Positions 30,818-38,672 of a DNA stretch of 39,175 nucleotides are shown here, in pieces. The notes under the pieces are model-generated. The model was not told where the DNA came from, searched no databases, and was given only the letters and a program-made list of their open reading frames with translations. The first letter of the stretch is position 1. Every line of letters begins with the position of its first letter. Origin of the DNA: GW2011-AR18 sp038046085 (GTDB lineage: Archaea; Nanobdellota; Nanobdellia; SCGC-AAA011-G17; GW2011-AR18); the NCBI GenBank assembly GCA_038046085.1, contig JBBSWW010000040.1:1-39175 (forward strand). The letters run 5' to 3'. The translations under genes were made by a program, and so were the position numbers.

Positions 30818-31297
30818 CTAGATGTTGAAGTACTTCTTTACATCTTTTCTTAATCCTTCTATTAATGTTTTTATTGATCCTTTTACTTTGTCCTGTCTCT
30901 CTTCTGCGATGTATTGATCATATATTGACCTGAAGAATTTCTTCCACATCGGTCCTTTCCAGTGATCATCATAATCCCTGTTTAGTTCTGCATTTATTTT
31001 TAAATTAATATCTCCCTTGATTACTTTTTTTCCATCAAGATAATTTTCTGTATAGTTGCTCACTTTGATATTTATTTTTATTACTGATTTATTGTAATCA
31101 TCTAATTTTCTTTCGAACTGCCATCTCATGAATGTATTTTTTGTATCATCCTTTGTTTTTGTATCATATGATTTCTCATCAAGGAAATAATCATTTCTCT
31201 CAAAATATTTTTTTACTACATCAAGGAATTCTTTTAAATCAAACACTCCGCTATAATTAATCTCTAAGTCCTTGACTACTTTTTCTGTATGTACCAT
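30818..31297 (-). CDS. Orphan paralogue A of a three-gene tandem family
   Basis: A 159-residue soluble alpha/beta-looking protein with no Cys or membrane segment. It shares with the next two genes a scaffold of strand-rich N-terminal ~100 residues and a conserved helix near residues 105-135, N-R-D-Y-D-D-H-W-K-G-P-M-W-K-K-F-F, then a tyrosine-rich helix S-I-Y-D-Q-Y-I. No family recognised. It is the last of the three and ends 38 bp before the eL21 start. Confidence 0.6.
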   Translation of the reverse strand: MVHTEKVVKDLEINYSGVFDLKEFLDVVKKYFERNDYFLDEKSYDTKTKDDTKNTFMRWQFERKLDDYNKSVIKINIKVSNYTENYLDGKKVIKGDINLKINAELNRDYDDHWKGPMWKKFFRSIYDQYIAEERQDKVKGSIKTLIEGLRKDVKKYFNI

Positions 31298-31336
31298 GTA
31301 TTTTTCCTCTTTTTCCTTATTATATCATTTTCTGTT

Positions 31337-31834
31337 TTAAAATTTGAATAGGTTGAAGTAATTTTTTGTCTCTTCTATAAGTTTATTTGTATCTTGATAC
31401 AAGTCTATTTTTGCCTCTTCTATCTTATCAGGTATTATATATTTTTCATATATCTTGAACATTAATCCATTCTCATTTTTCCAGCTATTATTAAAATTTC
31501 TTATTAATGTTGCGCTGAATTTTATTTCTGCCCTTCCATTGTCTAATTTGATCTTCTTTCCTTTGTATTCTCCCTCTCCCTCTTTTAATCCATCAAATGT
31601 GAATTGTATATCTATCTTGAATTGGAAATAATCTTCTTTCTCTTTTTTTGTTTCCCATACAAATTCTGCTAATTTCCCATCAGGTTTTACTTTTTCCCAG
31701 TATTTTGATTCATATGGTTTACTATATCCTTGTTGTGTTATCCATGTATAAAGTTTTTTGTAGATTTCCTTATAATCAAAATTTCCTGAATATTTGATCT
31801 TTGTACCATCAAATATTGTATCCTCTTTTGGCAT
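31337..31834 (-). CDS. Orphan paralogue B of a three-gene tandem family
   Basis: A 165-residue protein with the same layout as its neighbours: lysine/aspartate-rich strands with D-G-L-K-E-G-E-G-E-Y-K-G-K-K-I turns, then R-N-F-N-N-S-W-K-N-E-N-G-L-M-F-K-I-Y-E-K-Y-I-I aligning with the W-containing helix of A and C. It has an S-A-T-L-I before that motif where A has N-A-E-L. Intergenic gaps of about 40 bp separate the three genes, so they look like one transcript of duplicated genes. Function unknown. Confidence 0.6.
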   Translation of the reverse strand: MPKEDTIFDGTKIKYSGNFDYKEIYKKLYTWITQQGYSKPYESKYWEKVKPDGKLAEFVWETKKEKEDYFQFKIDIQFTFDGLKEGEGEYKGKKIKLDNGRAEIKFSATLIRNFNNSWKNENGLMFKIYEKYIIPDKIEEAKIDLYQDTNKLIEETKNYFNLFKF

Positions 31835-31870
31835 AACTCTTCTGTGTTAGCTTTATTAATAAAACTTTCC

Positions 31871-32344
31871 TTAAGAATATTCTTCTAGTTCATCTTTTAT
31901 ATATCCATATAACTGGTTTCCCTCTATCACTCCAGGAACTATGTACATACTCTCAAACTTCCATTTCATGATTTTTTGGTATAGTTTATACAAGAATCTG
32001 TCTGTCTTGTTCTTTCCCCATTTGTTCTTGTAATCAAGATGTATTTTTGTTACAAATGTTACTATGCCATCTCCTATGAACTTTGTCTTTACTTTCTCTA
32101 GTCTATCAAAATTGAATTCTATGCTTATCTCTATTTTTGCGAATGGGTCTATCTCCCTATCCATGTAGAATTTGAATGTCCTTTCCTCTCCGTATTTTTT
32201 TGATCCGCTGCTCTGTTCTTTCTCAAAGAATACATATCCTAGGTCTTCTGCCTTGTTTTTTATTCCCTTGAATATCTTCTCAAGCTCTATATTTCCTTCT
32301 GTTATGTTTATGTTCCTCTTTATTATATCAAATGATGGTGGCAT
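31871..32344 (-). CDS. Orphan paralogue C of a three-gene tandem family
   Basis: A 157-residue protein, first in the tandem. It has the family's N-terminal strand region (N-I-T-E-G-N-I-E-L-E-K-I-F-K-G-I, D-L-G-Y-V-F-F-E), then I-H-L-D-Y-K-N-K-W-G-K-N and L-Y-K-L-Y-Q-K-I, aligning with the conserved W and Tyr motifs of A and B. It diverges from them in most other positions, so the duplication is old. It is divergent from Nop5 at 32428, with 83 bp between their starts. Confidence 0.6.
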   Translation of the reverse strand: MPPSFDIIKRNINITEGNIELEKIFKGIKNKAEDLGYVFFEKEQSSGSKKYGEERTFKFYMDREIDPFAKIEISIEFNFDRLEKVKTKFIGDGIVTFVTKIHLDYKNKWGKNKTDRFLYKLYQKIMKWKFESMYIVPGVIEGNQLYGYIKDELEEYS

Positions 32345-32427
32345 TACTCTTTTCCTCTTATTGTCATTAATAACTTTTTCCTTTTTGGATTCGATAATTA
32401 TTTAAAGAAATCTCTATTAGTTTTTTT

Positions 32428-33069
32428 ATGAAAGATTTGCGTGAATTAAACTTAAAGCTTACTAAACAAAGCTTGAAAGAAGGTATTACTAGAGATATTC
32501 TTATCATTCAGTCTATTCATACTATTGATGAAATTATTTCTATGATTAACAAGTTGTTTGCTATCCTTAAGGAAAGGTATGGTTATTATGCTCCTAAATT
32601 ATCTCGTACTGAAGACTTGAATCTTTTATTGAAATCTGTTTATTCTAAGACTAAAGAGGATATGGCTATTGCTATGACTGATTCTGATCTTAATTCAATT
32701 ATTGAGATAGCTTCTGAAACTGAGAAATTGAATGCTCTTAGGTTATCTCAGGAAAAGTATCTTGAGAATTTGATGTCTGAACAATGTCCTAATTTATCCA
32801 GGGTTGCTGGTTTTTTGATTGGTGCTCGCCTTGTTGATCATGCTGGTTCTTTTAAACATCTTGCTGAACTTCCTTCATCTACTATTCAGATTCTTGGTGC
32901 TGAGAAAGCTCTTTTTAGGCATTTGAAGACTGGTGCTAAGGCTCCTAAGTTTGGTGTTATTTTTGCTCACCAGGATATTTCTAAAGAGACTGTTAATAAG
33001 GGTAAAGTTGCTCGTAAACTTGCTAGTGAGATTTCTAAAGCTGTTAAGATTGACTATTTTAGAAAGTAA
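32428..33069 (+). CDS. nop5: Nop5 (NOP56/58-like) lacking its N-terminal domain
   Basis: A 213-residue protein matching the central coiled-coil and C-terminal Nop domain of archaeal Nop5, scaffold of box C/D RNPs. The coiled-coil carries D-I-L-I-I-Q-S-I and L-K-E-R-Y-G-Y-Y-A-P-K-L (a variant of the R-L-R-E-W-Y-G motif). The Nop domain carries C-P-N-L-S-R-V-A-G-F-L-I-G-A-R-L, G-S-F, I-Q-I-L-G-A-E-K-A-L-F and K-G-K-V-A-R-K-L-A. Known archaeal Nop5 has about 120 residues more at the N-terminus, the fibrillarin-binding domain; none is seen. A leaderless start is supported by a TATA-like tttaaag about 24 bp upstream. Confidence 0.88.
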   Translation: MKDLRELNLKLTKQSLKEGITRDILIIQSIHTIDEIISMINKLFAILKERYGYYAPKLSRTEDLNLLLKSVYSKTKEDMAIAMTDSDLNSIIEIASETEKLNALRLSQEKYLENLMSEQCPNLSRVAGFLIGARLVDHAGSFKHLAELPSSTIQILGAEKALFRHLKTGAKAPKFGVIFAHQDISKETVNKGKVARKLASEISKAVKIDYFRK

Positions 33070-33082
33070 TTCTCTAAACTAC

Positions 33083-33096
33083 ATATACTAGTATAT
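33083..33096. promoter_or_regulatory. 14-bp palindrome upstream of the P-loop kinase gene
   Basis: ATATACTAGTATAT, a perfect inverted repeat located about 20-35 bp before the kinase gene's TATA-like atatttttaacc (33115-33126). Its position fits an operator for an unknown regulator. Confidence 0.4.
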
Positions 33097-33146
33097 AGTG
33101 ACAACATAAGAGAAATATTTTTAACCTTATTGAACTTGTAAATTTT

Positions 33147-34106
33147 ATGGATATTGAAGGAATTATTACTAGAGAGCAATTATTTGAAAATATGAAAGAA
33201 AGATTATCAAATGTAGATAGACATTTGCTAAAAAAAAAGATTCGAGGATTTAGGAAATATGCAAGAAATAACGAAACTGATATTTTTAATCAAAAAGGAG
33301 TCCAAATATGTGCAAGAGGTCCATTCAATATTACAGGATTGGATGGAAGTGGAAAAAGTAATTTAAGTGAAGGACTAAAATATGGTGTTTCATGCACAGG
33401 ATACCCACTAGTATATTTAGATGAAAACGAAGGCGAAGATCAACAGTTTAAAGATGCAAGACAAAAACTAAAAAAAAATCCAAATAACAATCCACTAAAT
33501 GAATTAGATGCAAAAAATATAAGTAGAAGAATGCATTTAGATAATTGTTGGCAGATATATGCAAATGGCCATATGACAATATTTAGAGAAAGATGTTATT
33601 TAGATACAATAGAGGGATACATAAGAAGATATCATAAGGATATGAGTTTAATAGGAACAGAAAAGTCGCAAGCTCTAAAAGTATTGACAAGTTCTAGATT
33701 TACCGATAATGAAGTAAACAGTTTTTATAATAGTACAAACTGGTTATTGATTCAGAAAATTGATCAAACTTATATTAGAGGCAAAACAATTTTCCTTTAC
33801 GTACCATATGAAGTAGCGTGGGAACGTAAATTAAAAGATAGTGGTGAATCAAGAAAAATCGAAGATAGAGAACACCCAGAATATTTAGAAAGAGGTTTTT
33901 GGGCAAACAACCTTATAATGCTAGCTGCTGAAGATACTTTTATAGTAGACGCTACTAGGTCAAGAGAAGAAGTTTTAAAGACAACTGTAGACATAATGGA
34001 AAGTTTCAATAATGAAGGAGCATACGGAAGTTACAAATTAGATTTAAACGCTGCCAAAGATATGTGGAAGAAAAGAGATGAAGAGAGAGGAATAGTAAGC
34101 CTTTAA
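33147..34106 (+). CDS. P-loop kinase, thymidylate/deoxynucleoside-kinase-like
   Basis: A 319-residue protein. Walker A is I-T-G-L-D-G-S-G-K-S (residues ~62-71), the G-x-D-G-x-G-K-S form typical of dTMP kinases and deoxynucleoside kinases. Other features are I-F-R-E-R-C-Y-L-D-T (~150-160), similar to the D-R-Y/R-x-R segment of these kinases, and F-L-Y-V-P-Y-E-V-A-W-E-R-K (~210-225), like the L-x-v-p-x-e-x-a-x-x-R lid. The long N-terminal ~55 residues before the P-loop are unusual. The substrate is not assignable. It sits between nop5 and fibrillarin, interrupting a usual pair. Confidence 0.75.
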   Translation: MDIEGIITREQLFENMKERLSNVDRHLLKKKIRGFRKYARNNETDIFNQKGVQICARGPFNITGLDGSGKSNLSEGLKYGVSCTGYPLVYLDENEGEDQQFKDARQKLKKNPNNNPLNELDAKNISRRMHLDNCWQIYANGHMTIFRERCYLDTIEGYIRRYHKDMSLIGTEKSQALKVLTSSRFTDNEVNSFYNSTNWLLIQKIDQTYIRGKTIFLYVPYEVAWERKLKDSGESRKIEDREHPEYLERGFWANNLIMLAAEDTFIVDATRSREEVLKTTVDIMESFNNEGAYGSYKLDLNAAKDMWKKRDEERGIVSL

Positions 34107-34132
34107 TAATATCCCATATTTTATTTTTTAAC

Positions 34133-34807
34133 ATGAAACTTGAAACTTTAAAATTTGACAACGTTTTTAACATCCAAGATAAGAATAGAAGGATTCTTGT
34201 TACTAAAAATTTGACTCCTGGTAAAGCTTTTTTCAAGGAGAGATTATTTAATGTTGATAATGTTGAATATAGGGAATTCAATCCTACTAGGTCTAAATTA
34301 GCAGCTTCTATTGTTAAAAAAATATCATTCATGCCTATTAAGCAAAATGAAAATATTCTTTATCTTGGAGCATCTCATGGTTACACTCCATCTTTTGTAT
34401 CTGATATTGTAGGTAATAATGGTCTTGTCTTTTGTCTTGATTTTGCCCCTCGTGTTGTTCGTGACTTATACATGATATGTGAAGAAAGAAAAAATATGAT
34501 TCCTATTCTTGCTGATGCTAACAAACCTGAAACTTATAAAGATAGGATAACTAATGTTAATATCATTTTCCAGGATATAGCTCAGAAGATTCAAGTAGAA
34601 ATTTTATTCAAGAATTTGATGTTCCTTAATCCTAAAGGTTATGTTGTAATTGCAATCAAATCAAGAAGTATTGATGTTACTCAGAATCCTAGAAAGATTT
34701 TCCGTGAAGTAGAAGAAAAACTTAGCACTAGATTAAAAATTATTGATAAAAGAGAGCTTGATCCTTTTGAACGTGACCATATTCTTTTTGTCTGTCAGAA
34801 GAAGTAG
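34133..34807 (+). CDS. flpA: Fibrillarin-like 2'-O-methyltransferase
   Basis: A 224-residue catalytic subunit of box C/D RNPs, which transfers methyl groups from SAM to rRNA and tRNA riboses. The fibrillarin start F-D-N-V-F and L-T-P-G-K are followed by the motif I L-Y-L-G-A-S-H-G-Y-T, C-L-D-F-A-P-R (acidic ribose binder as Asp), A-D-A-N-K-P and F-Q-D-I-A-Q, and V-I-A-I-K-S-R-S-I-D-V-T near the catalytic Lys. Complete. Nop5, its usual scaffold, is only one gene upstream. Confidence 0.95.
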   Translation: MKLETLKFDNVFNIQDKNRRILVTKNLTPGKAFFKERLFNVDNVEYREFNPTRSKLAASIVKKISFMPIKQNENILYLGASHGYTPSFVSDIVGNNGLVFCLDFAPRVVRDLYMICEERKNMIPILADANKPETYKDRITNVNIIFQDIAQKIQVEILFKNLMFLNPKGYVVIAIKSRSIDVTQNPRKIFREVEEKLSTRLKIIDKRELDPFERDHILFVCQKK

Positions 34808-34836
34808 ATAGTATAGTCTAGAAAAGTTTATCTACT
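34803..34836 (+). repeat. 8-bp inverted repeat after fibrillarin
   Basis: AGTAGATA (34803-34810) and TATCTACT (34829-34836) are exact reverse complements around an 18-nt spacer. The left arm includes the fibrillarin stop, so the element could be a 3'-end hairpin of that mRNA, or an operator for the zinc mini-gene whose TATA-like box lies inside it (34824-34832). Confidence 0.4.
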
Positions 34837-34855
34837 GAAAAATTCATTTCTTAGT

Positions 34856-34999
34856 ATGCAGCCACAGATTAAAGCAACTAAGTCAAAGAAGTGTGATTAC
34901 TGTGACGACTTTGCAGACTACAAAGTTAAGAAAGAGGGATTATATGCCTACCTTTGTAACTACTGCTACAACAACTTTGACAAAGTAAAAAAATTATAG
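34856..34999 (+). CDS. 47-residue two-CxxC zinc-ribbon protein
   Basis: A short frame with Cys pairs C-D-Y-C (residues 13-16) and C-N-Y-C (34-37) separated by ~17 residues. That is a classic four-Cys zinc-ribbon spacing, with basic and aromatic residues around it and a lysine tail. A TATA-like aaagtttatc about 27 bp before the ATG gives a leaderless mRNA, and a stem-loop plus T5 follows the stop. Small zinc ribbons of this type in archaea are commonly nucleic-acid- or ribosome-associated; the specific role is unknown. The GCTCA terminator hairpin begins two nt after its stop. Confidence 0.7.
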   Translation: MQPQIKATKSKKCDYCDDFADYKVKKEGLYAYLCNYCYNNFDKVKKL

Positions 35000-35000
35000 C

Positions 35001-35019
35001 GCTCAAGAGTGAGCTTTTT
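35001..35019 (+). terminator. Stem-loop with T5 after the zinc-ribbon gene
   Basis: GCTCA-AGAG-TGAGC stem-loop (35001-35014) followed by TTTTT (35015-35019). The next gene has its own TATA-like ctttataag (35058-35067), so transcription probably stops here. Confidence 0.55.
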
Positions 35020-35091
35020 CTAGGGTTTTTTACGCTCAAAAATTTATAGTATATAGCTAAGCTTTATAAGTTTTTTTTTCTTTTAAAACAC

Positions 35092-36138
35092 ATGACACTA
35101 GAATTAATGGTTATTAGACACGCTAAGAGTATTATTAACTCAGATGAAACAATTATTGGGGGTAGGCATCCGAGGGCACCATTAGATATTCTTGGAATAA
35201 GGCAATCAGTTCTTTTAGGTATGAGATTGAATCAAGATCAGGTTATGTGTAATAAGATATACTCAGCACCTTTGCTTCGTCATAGACAGACAGCTGAGAT
35301 AGTTGGTGATATTGCAGGCTATGAACCATCAAAGATAGAATATGTAAATGCATTATCGGAAATAGATTATGGTGAAGCTGAAGGAAAGAAAAAAAAAGAT
35401 GTATTGAATACAACAGAGTTACAGAAAGCTTTCTATAGGAATCCAGATTTTAGGATAGCTGAAAATGCACAGACTTATAGAGAATGCGCAGATGAGATAT
35501 CTAGTTGGATTAGAGAAGAGATTATACCACAATATGAAGCAAATGGCAGGAAACGTTTACTATTAATATCTTCATCAAAAAGGATTACTGCACTATATCA
35601 AAGATGTCTAAGACAAAATTTAAGAAATAGGCGTATTGAAGAAAAATTTGATAATACATCTATTAGTATTTTAGAATATAAAAATGATAAGACTGAAAAA
35701 AGACAATGGTATAGGATTGTTGCTAATGATTTTACACATCTTTCTCCAGCATTTCAGATGAGCATGAAAAATTCAGTTAAATATAGCGAAACATTAAAAA
35801 AATATATTGAAAGATATTTACCTGATGAAGAGAGTACTAAACCTTCAGATATAGAAAGATTGAAAAGTATGAAAAATATTTTAGAAGGATTAGAAAGGGA
35901 TATTTATGTTAATATTATAATAGAAAAGTTCGTTAATGCACCTATAGAAGATATAATAAAATTTCTTAAAGGGCTTCCTGACCCTAAACATGCAAGAGCA
36001 CATCTTGAGGAGATATTAGGATTTTACTCAGATGAAGAAGAAGATAATAGTAAGAAATCTAGATTAATTGATCCAAGAAATCCAATAATAGTTTTAGATG
36101 TTCTAAAAAGATTTATGTTAGGATATAATAAACTTTAA
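35092..36138 (+). CDS. Histidine-phosphatase-like protein, second catalytic His missing
   Basis: A 348-residue protein of the phosphoglycerate-mutase/histidine phosphatase superfamily. Residues 1-190 carry the R-H-A-K-S motif (His10), R-H-R-Q-T-A-E-I-V and L-S-E-I-D-Y-G-E-A-E-G, as in cobalamin- and fructose-phosphatase types. The second-half motif, normally S-H-G, reads L-L-I-S-S-S-K-R-I-T-A-L, so the second catalytic His is absent. Residues ~215-348 are a helical C-terminal extension without known domain. Either the enzyme uses another residue or it has lost phosphatase activity. Convergent with the PhoU-like gene, which it overlaps by 4 bp. Confidence 0.7.
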   Translation: MTLELMVIRHAKSIINSDETIIGGRHPRAPLDILGIRQSVLLGMRLNQDQVMCNKIYSAPLLRHRQTAEIVGDIAGYEPSKIEYVNALSEIDYGEAEGKKKKDVLNTTELQKAFYRNPDFRIAENAQTYRECADEISSWIREEIIPQYEANGRKRLLLISSSKRITALYQRCLRQNLRNRRIEEKFDNTSISILEYKNDKTEKRQWYRIVANDFTHLSPAFQMSMKNSVKYSETLKKYIERYLPDEESTKPSDIERLKSMKNILEGLERDIYVNIIIEKFVNAPIEDIIKFLKGLPDPKHARAHLEEILGFYSDEEEDNSKKSRLIDPRNPIIVLDVLKRFMLGYNKL

Positions 36139-37091
36139 GATTTAGATAATTTCAACAATACTTTTGCTAGATTTCCTATGTTTGTATTCATTGTTTTCAT
36201 TTTTTCTATTATTAATCCATAATCCTTGGATAATTTCTGTCTGTGTTCATCGCATTCTTCAGCTATCTGTTGCTTGTTTACCATTACCTGTACTGCAAGA
36301 TCCACTTTCTTTAGGAAATTTGCTTTCATTACCATAGAATAATGATCCATCAGCTTATTATAAGTTTTTATTAGATCTTCATCTATAGGAAGTCCTTTTA
36401 CATATCTCGGTATTCTTTTTATTTGGTCTGCAACTTTTTCTAAGAATAATGCTAATTCCCAGTAATAAAATACATCATCTAATGTTAATTTTAGTGTATT
36501 CCTATCTACTGGATTGAATGATAGTTTTGAAACTTTGAATATTAAGTTGCATAGTTTGTTTATGTCCATTTCTTTTTGTTCTATCTGTTCAAATAAGTCT
36601 TTGCTTTTATCTCCCTTTATTATCTGTCTTGTATCATCTGCCATTAATAATATTAATCTGTCAATTTTTCTTATTACTTCATATACTGAAATATCTGTTA
36701 TGTTCAGGAAATCTTTTAATACAATATTTTTGTCTGTATAGTTCATTATCTCTAATGCTACAAAATTCTGTACCTCTCTTCTTATATCTGAAATATGTTT
36801 ATCTAATCCTGTTCCTACAATATTTATTGTATCATAATTAGTAATGTATGTATAAACTAGTTGCGATTTTAAGTGTTGTATATTCGTAAATTCTAATGTT
36901 ATTTCTGTTTTTTGTTTTACTGGTTTTACATTTTCTGGCATTACTCTTAATACATGCTCATCATCTTCATTTATGCTTACTAGATCTCCTTTCTTTAATC
37001 CTAATGATGTTATCCATGTTTTTGGAAGACTGATTACAAACGAATTTCCCCCGAATCCTATGATTTTCCTAAATCCCATGTGTTTCTCCAT
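36135..37091 (-). CDS. AbrB-PhoU phosphate-uptake regulator
   Basis: A 318-residue protein. Residues 1-50 are an AbrB/SpoVT swapped-hairpin DNA-binding domain: I-I-G-F-G-G-N-S-F-V-I-S-L-P-K-T-W and G-L-K-K-G-D-L-V. Residues ~90-318 are helical and PhoU-like, with E-I-M-N-Y...V-A-L-E. Such archaeal proteins are annotated as phosphate uptake regulators; the ligand is unproven. It is divergent from the AsnC/RAM-type gene; their 143-bp gap contains a long inverted repeat over its own TATA region. Confidence 0.85.
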   Translation of the reverse strand: MEKHMGFRKIIGFGGNSFVISLPKTWITSLGLKKGDLVSINEDDEHVLRVMPENVKPVKQKTEITLEFTNIQHLKSQLVYTYITNYDTINIVGTGLDKHISDIRREVQNFVALEIMNYTDKNIVLKDFLNITDISVYEVIRKIDRLILLMADDTRQIIKGDKSKDLFEQIEQKEMDINKLCNLIFKVSKLSFNPVDRNTLKLTLDDVFYYWELALFLEKVADQIKRIPRYVKGLPIDEDLIKTYNKLMDHYSMVMKANFLKKVDLAVQVMVNKQQIAEECDEHRQKLSKDYGLIIEKMKTMNTNIGNLAKVLLKLSKS

Positions 37092-37112
37092 TAAGTTTAC
37101 GTAAATACCCTC

Positions 37113-37145
37113 ACTAATTTCACTAAATATATATAGTGTATTAGT
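37113..37145. promoter_or_regulatory. 33-bp interrupted inverted repeat, candidate operator
   Basis: ACTAAT-TT-CACTA-AATATATA-TAGTG-T-ATTAGT: outer arms of 6 bp (37113-37118, 37140-37145) and inner arms of 5 bp (37121-37125, 37134-37138) are exact reverse complements. It lies between the divergent PhoU-like and AsnC/RAM genes and covers the TATA region for the minus-strand gene, so it could bind either of these regulators. Confidence 0.55.
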
Positions 37146-37221
37146 TTTATATTAACAATATAGGTGAATCTTATATATAAACTTAACTATACTTTAGAAT
37201 ATAAGTTCGTAAACCAAAAAC

Positions 37222-37228
37222 GGAGGGG
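37222..37228 (+). promoter_or_regulatory. Shine-Dalgarno deciding the AsnC/RAM start
   Basis: GGAGGGG, six nt before the ATG at 37235. The competing ATG at 37231 is too near and is in a different frame. Confidence 0.6.
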
Positions 37229-37234
37229 ATATGA

Positions 37235-37489
37235 ATGCAGATGTATGCAATGATAGGTGTAAGGCAGACTAAATTAAAGAGCGTGTTTAATATGATGAAG
37301 CAATTGAAATTTATTAAGAACATCAATACTGTTTATGGTGAATATGATATTGTTGCTGAACTAAATACAATGAATAAGGAATCATCCAATAAATTATTGA
37401 AACAGATTAAAGAGACAGATGGTGTTAATACTTTAAAAACATTTGTTGTCTCAGATACTTTAAAGGAGCATAAAGGTATTATTTTTTAA
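37235..37489 (+). CDS. Stand-alone Lrp/AsnC ligand-binding (RAM) domain
   Basis: An 84-residue protein equal to the C-terminal ligand-binding half of Lrp/AsnC regulators, without the helix-turn-helix. It has the alpha/beta sandwich signature Y-A-M-I-G-V...V-Y-G-E-Y-D-I-V-A-E-L-N and ends N-T-L-K-T-F-V-V-S-D. These single-domain proteins form oligomers and bind amino acids or similar, and may modify full-length regulators. It has the better of two closely spaced ATGs by SD spacing. Convergent with the GTPase gene, 4 bp apart. Confidence 0.88.
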   Translation: MQMYAMIGVRQTKLKSVFNMMKQLKFIKNINTVYGEYDIVAELNTMNKESSNKLLKQIKETDGVNTLKTFVVSDTLKEHKGIIF

Positions 37490-37493
37490 ATTT

Positions 37494-38672
37494 TTAAGTT
37501 ATTATCTCTATTACATCTTTATTTTTTAGTTTATGCTCTTTTCCCACTGTCATTTTCTTTTTTACATCTATTGCTCTTATGAAATTCTTTCCAAAATCTG
37601 TATGTAATTTATATGCAAAATCAAGAGCAGTAGAACCATCCTTCATTAAAAATACATCAGGCAATGTTCTTCCCTCACTATCTGTTAATTTATTTACTCC
37701 TCCAGGATATATTGCAATATATTTCAATAGATCAAATACTGCTTTGTTTAATACTTCCTGTACTCCTGTGCTTCCATACTTATCTAAAATATTTTTTTGT
37801 ATATGTTCTAATGCTTTTTTTTGTTTTTCATTTAATTCTTTTTTTATCTCAAAAGTTTTTTCTCCAGGAATATAATTTATTAGTCCTGCTTTTGAAGCCT
37901 CTCTTAAAGCTAATTCAGAATCTGCACTGCATGGTATTATTATATATCCTGTGAATTGTTCTTTTATTCTTTTATAATTCTCTTCAGCTCCATCTATATC
38001 TATTTTATTTGCTGCTATGATTATTGGTTTTGTTTTTTTTCTTAATGTTACTATAAAATTAAATAAATCATTTTCTGTCCATAGATTTATATCAGAATTA
38101 AAAGATCTTAAAACTTCATCTGCTACATCTTCTGTTACTCCTAATCCAGATAATTGCTTGCTAACAGCTTTGTATAATGCTCCTTTTTCTATCCTGTATT
38201 GTTTTAGGAATTTATCCCATCCTTTTTTTACTAATCCTAAATACCACATATCTAGTTCACGTTCTAAGAATTTTATATCATTCAGTGGATCATAGCTTAA
38301 AGCAGGTACAGATTCTCCTTTTGCATTTGTGCTTCCTGAAATATCTACTATATGTATTAATGCATCTGCTGTGCTTAAGTCATTAAGGAACATATTGCCC
38401 AGACCTTCACCTAAATATGCATTTTCCACTAATCCTGCAACATCTAATAATTCTACTGCAACAAATCTTTTTCCATTTACACAATATCCAATTCTCGGAT
38501 TACATTGTTTATTAAATTCTTTATCCACACATTCCAAACTTACAAAAGCTGTACCTCTGTTTGGTTTTATTGTCGTGAATGGATAACTTGCTATTGCAAC
38601 ATCTGCTAGTGTACATGCTTTAAAAAAAGTTGATTTCCCAACGCTAGGCTTACCGACACACGCGATTAACAT
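37494..38672 (-). CDS. YchF/DRG-like Obg-superfamily GTPase with TGS domain
   Basis: A 392-residue protein binding GTP or ATP. G1 is C-V-G-K-P-S-V-G-K-S-T (about 5-15), switch II D-V-A-G-L-V-E-N-A, G4 N-K-I-D (about 215-218). The C-terminus (about 325-392) is a TGS domain, with F-A-Y-K-L-H-T-D-F-G and I-D-V-K-K-K-M-T-V-G. The archaeal YchF-type group has been linked to ribosome function. Its start overlaps the previous gene's stop by one base, TAATG, showing cotranslation with the endonuclease-like gene. Confidence 0.93.
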   Translation of the reverse strand: MLIACVGKPSVGKSTFFKACTLADVAIASYPFTTIKPNRGTAFVSLECVDKEFNKQCNPRIGYCVNGKRFVAVELLDVAGLVENAYLGEGLGNMFLNDLSTADALIHIVDISGSTNAKGESVPALSYDPLNDIKFLERELDMWYLGLVKKGWDKFLKQYRIEKGALYKAVSKQLSGLGVTEDVADEVLRSFNSDINLWTENDLFNFIVTLRKKTKPIIIAANKIDIDGAEENYKRIKEQFTGYIIIPCSADSELALREASKAGLINYIPGEKTFEIKKELNEKQKKALEHIQKNILDKYGSTGVQEVLNKAVFDLLKYIAIYPGGVNKLTDSEGRTLPDVFLMKDGSTALDFAYKLHTDFGKNFIRAIDVKKKMTVGKEHKLKNKDVIEIIT

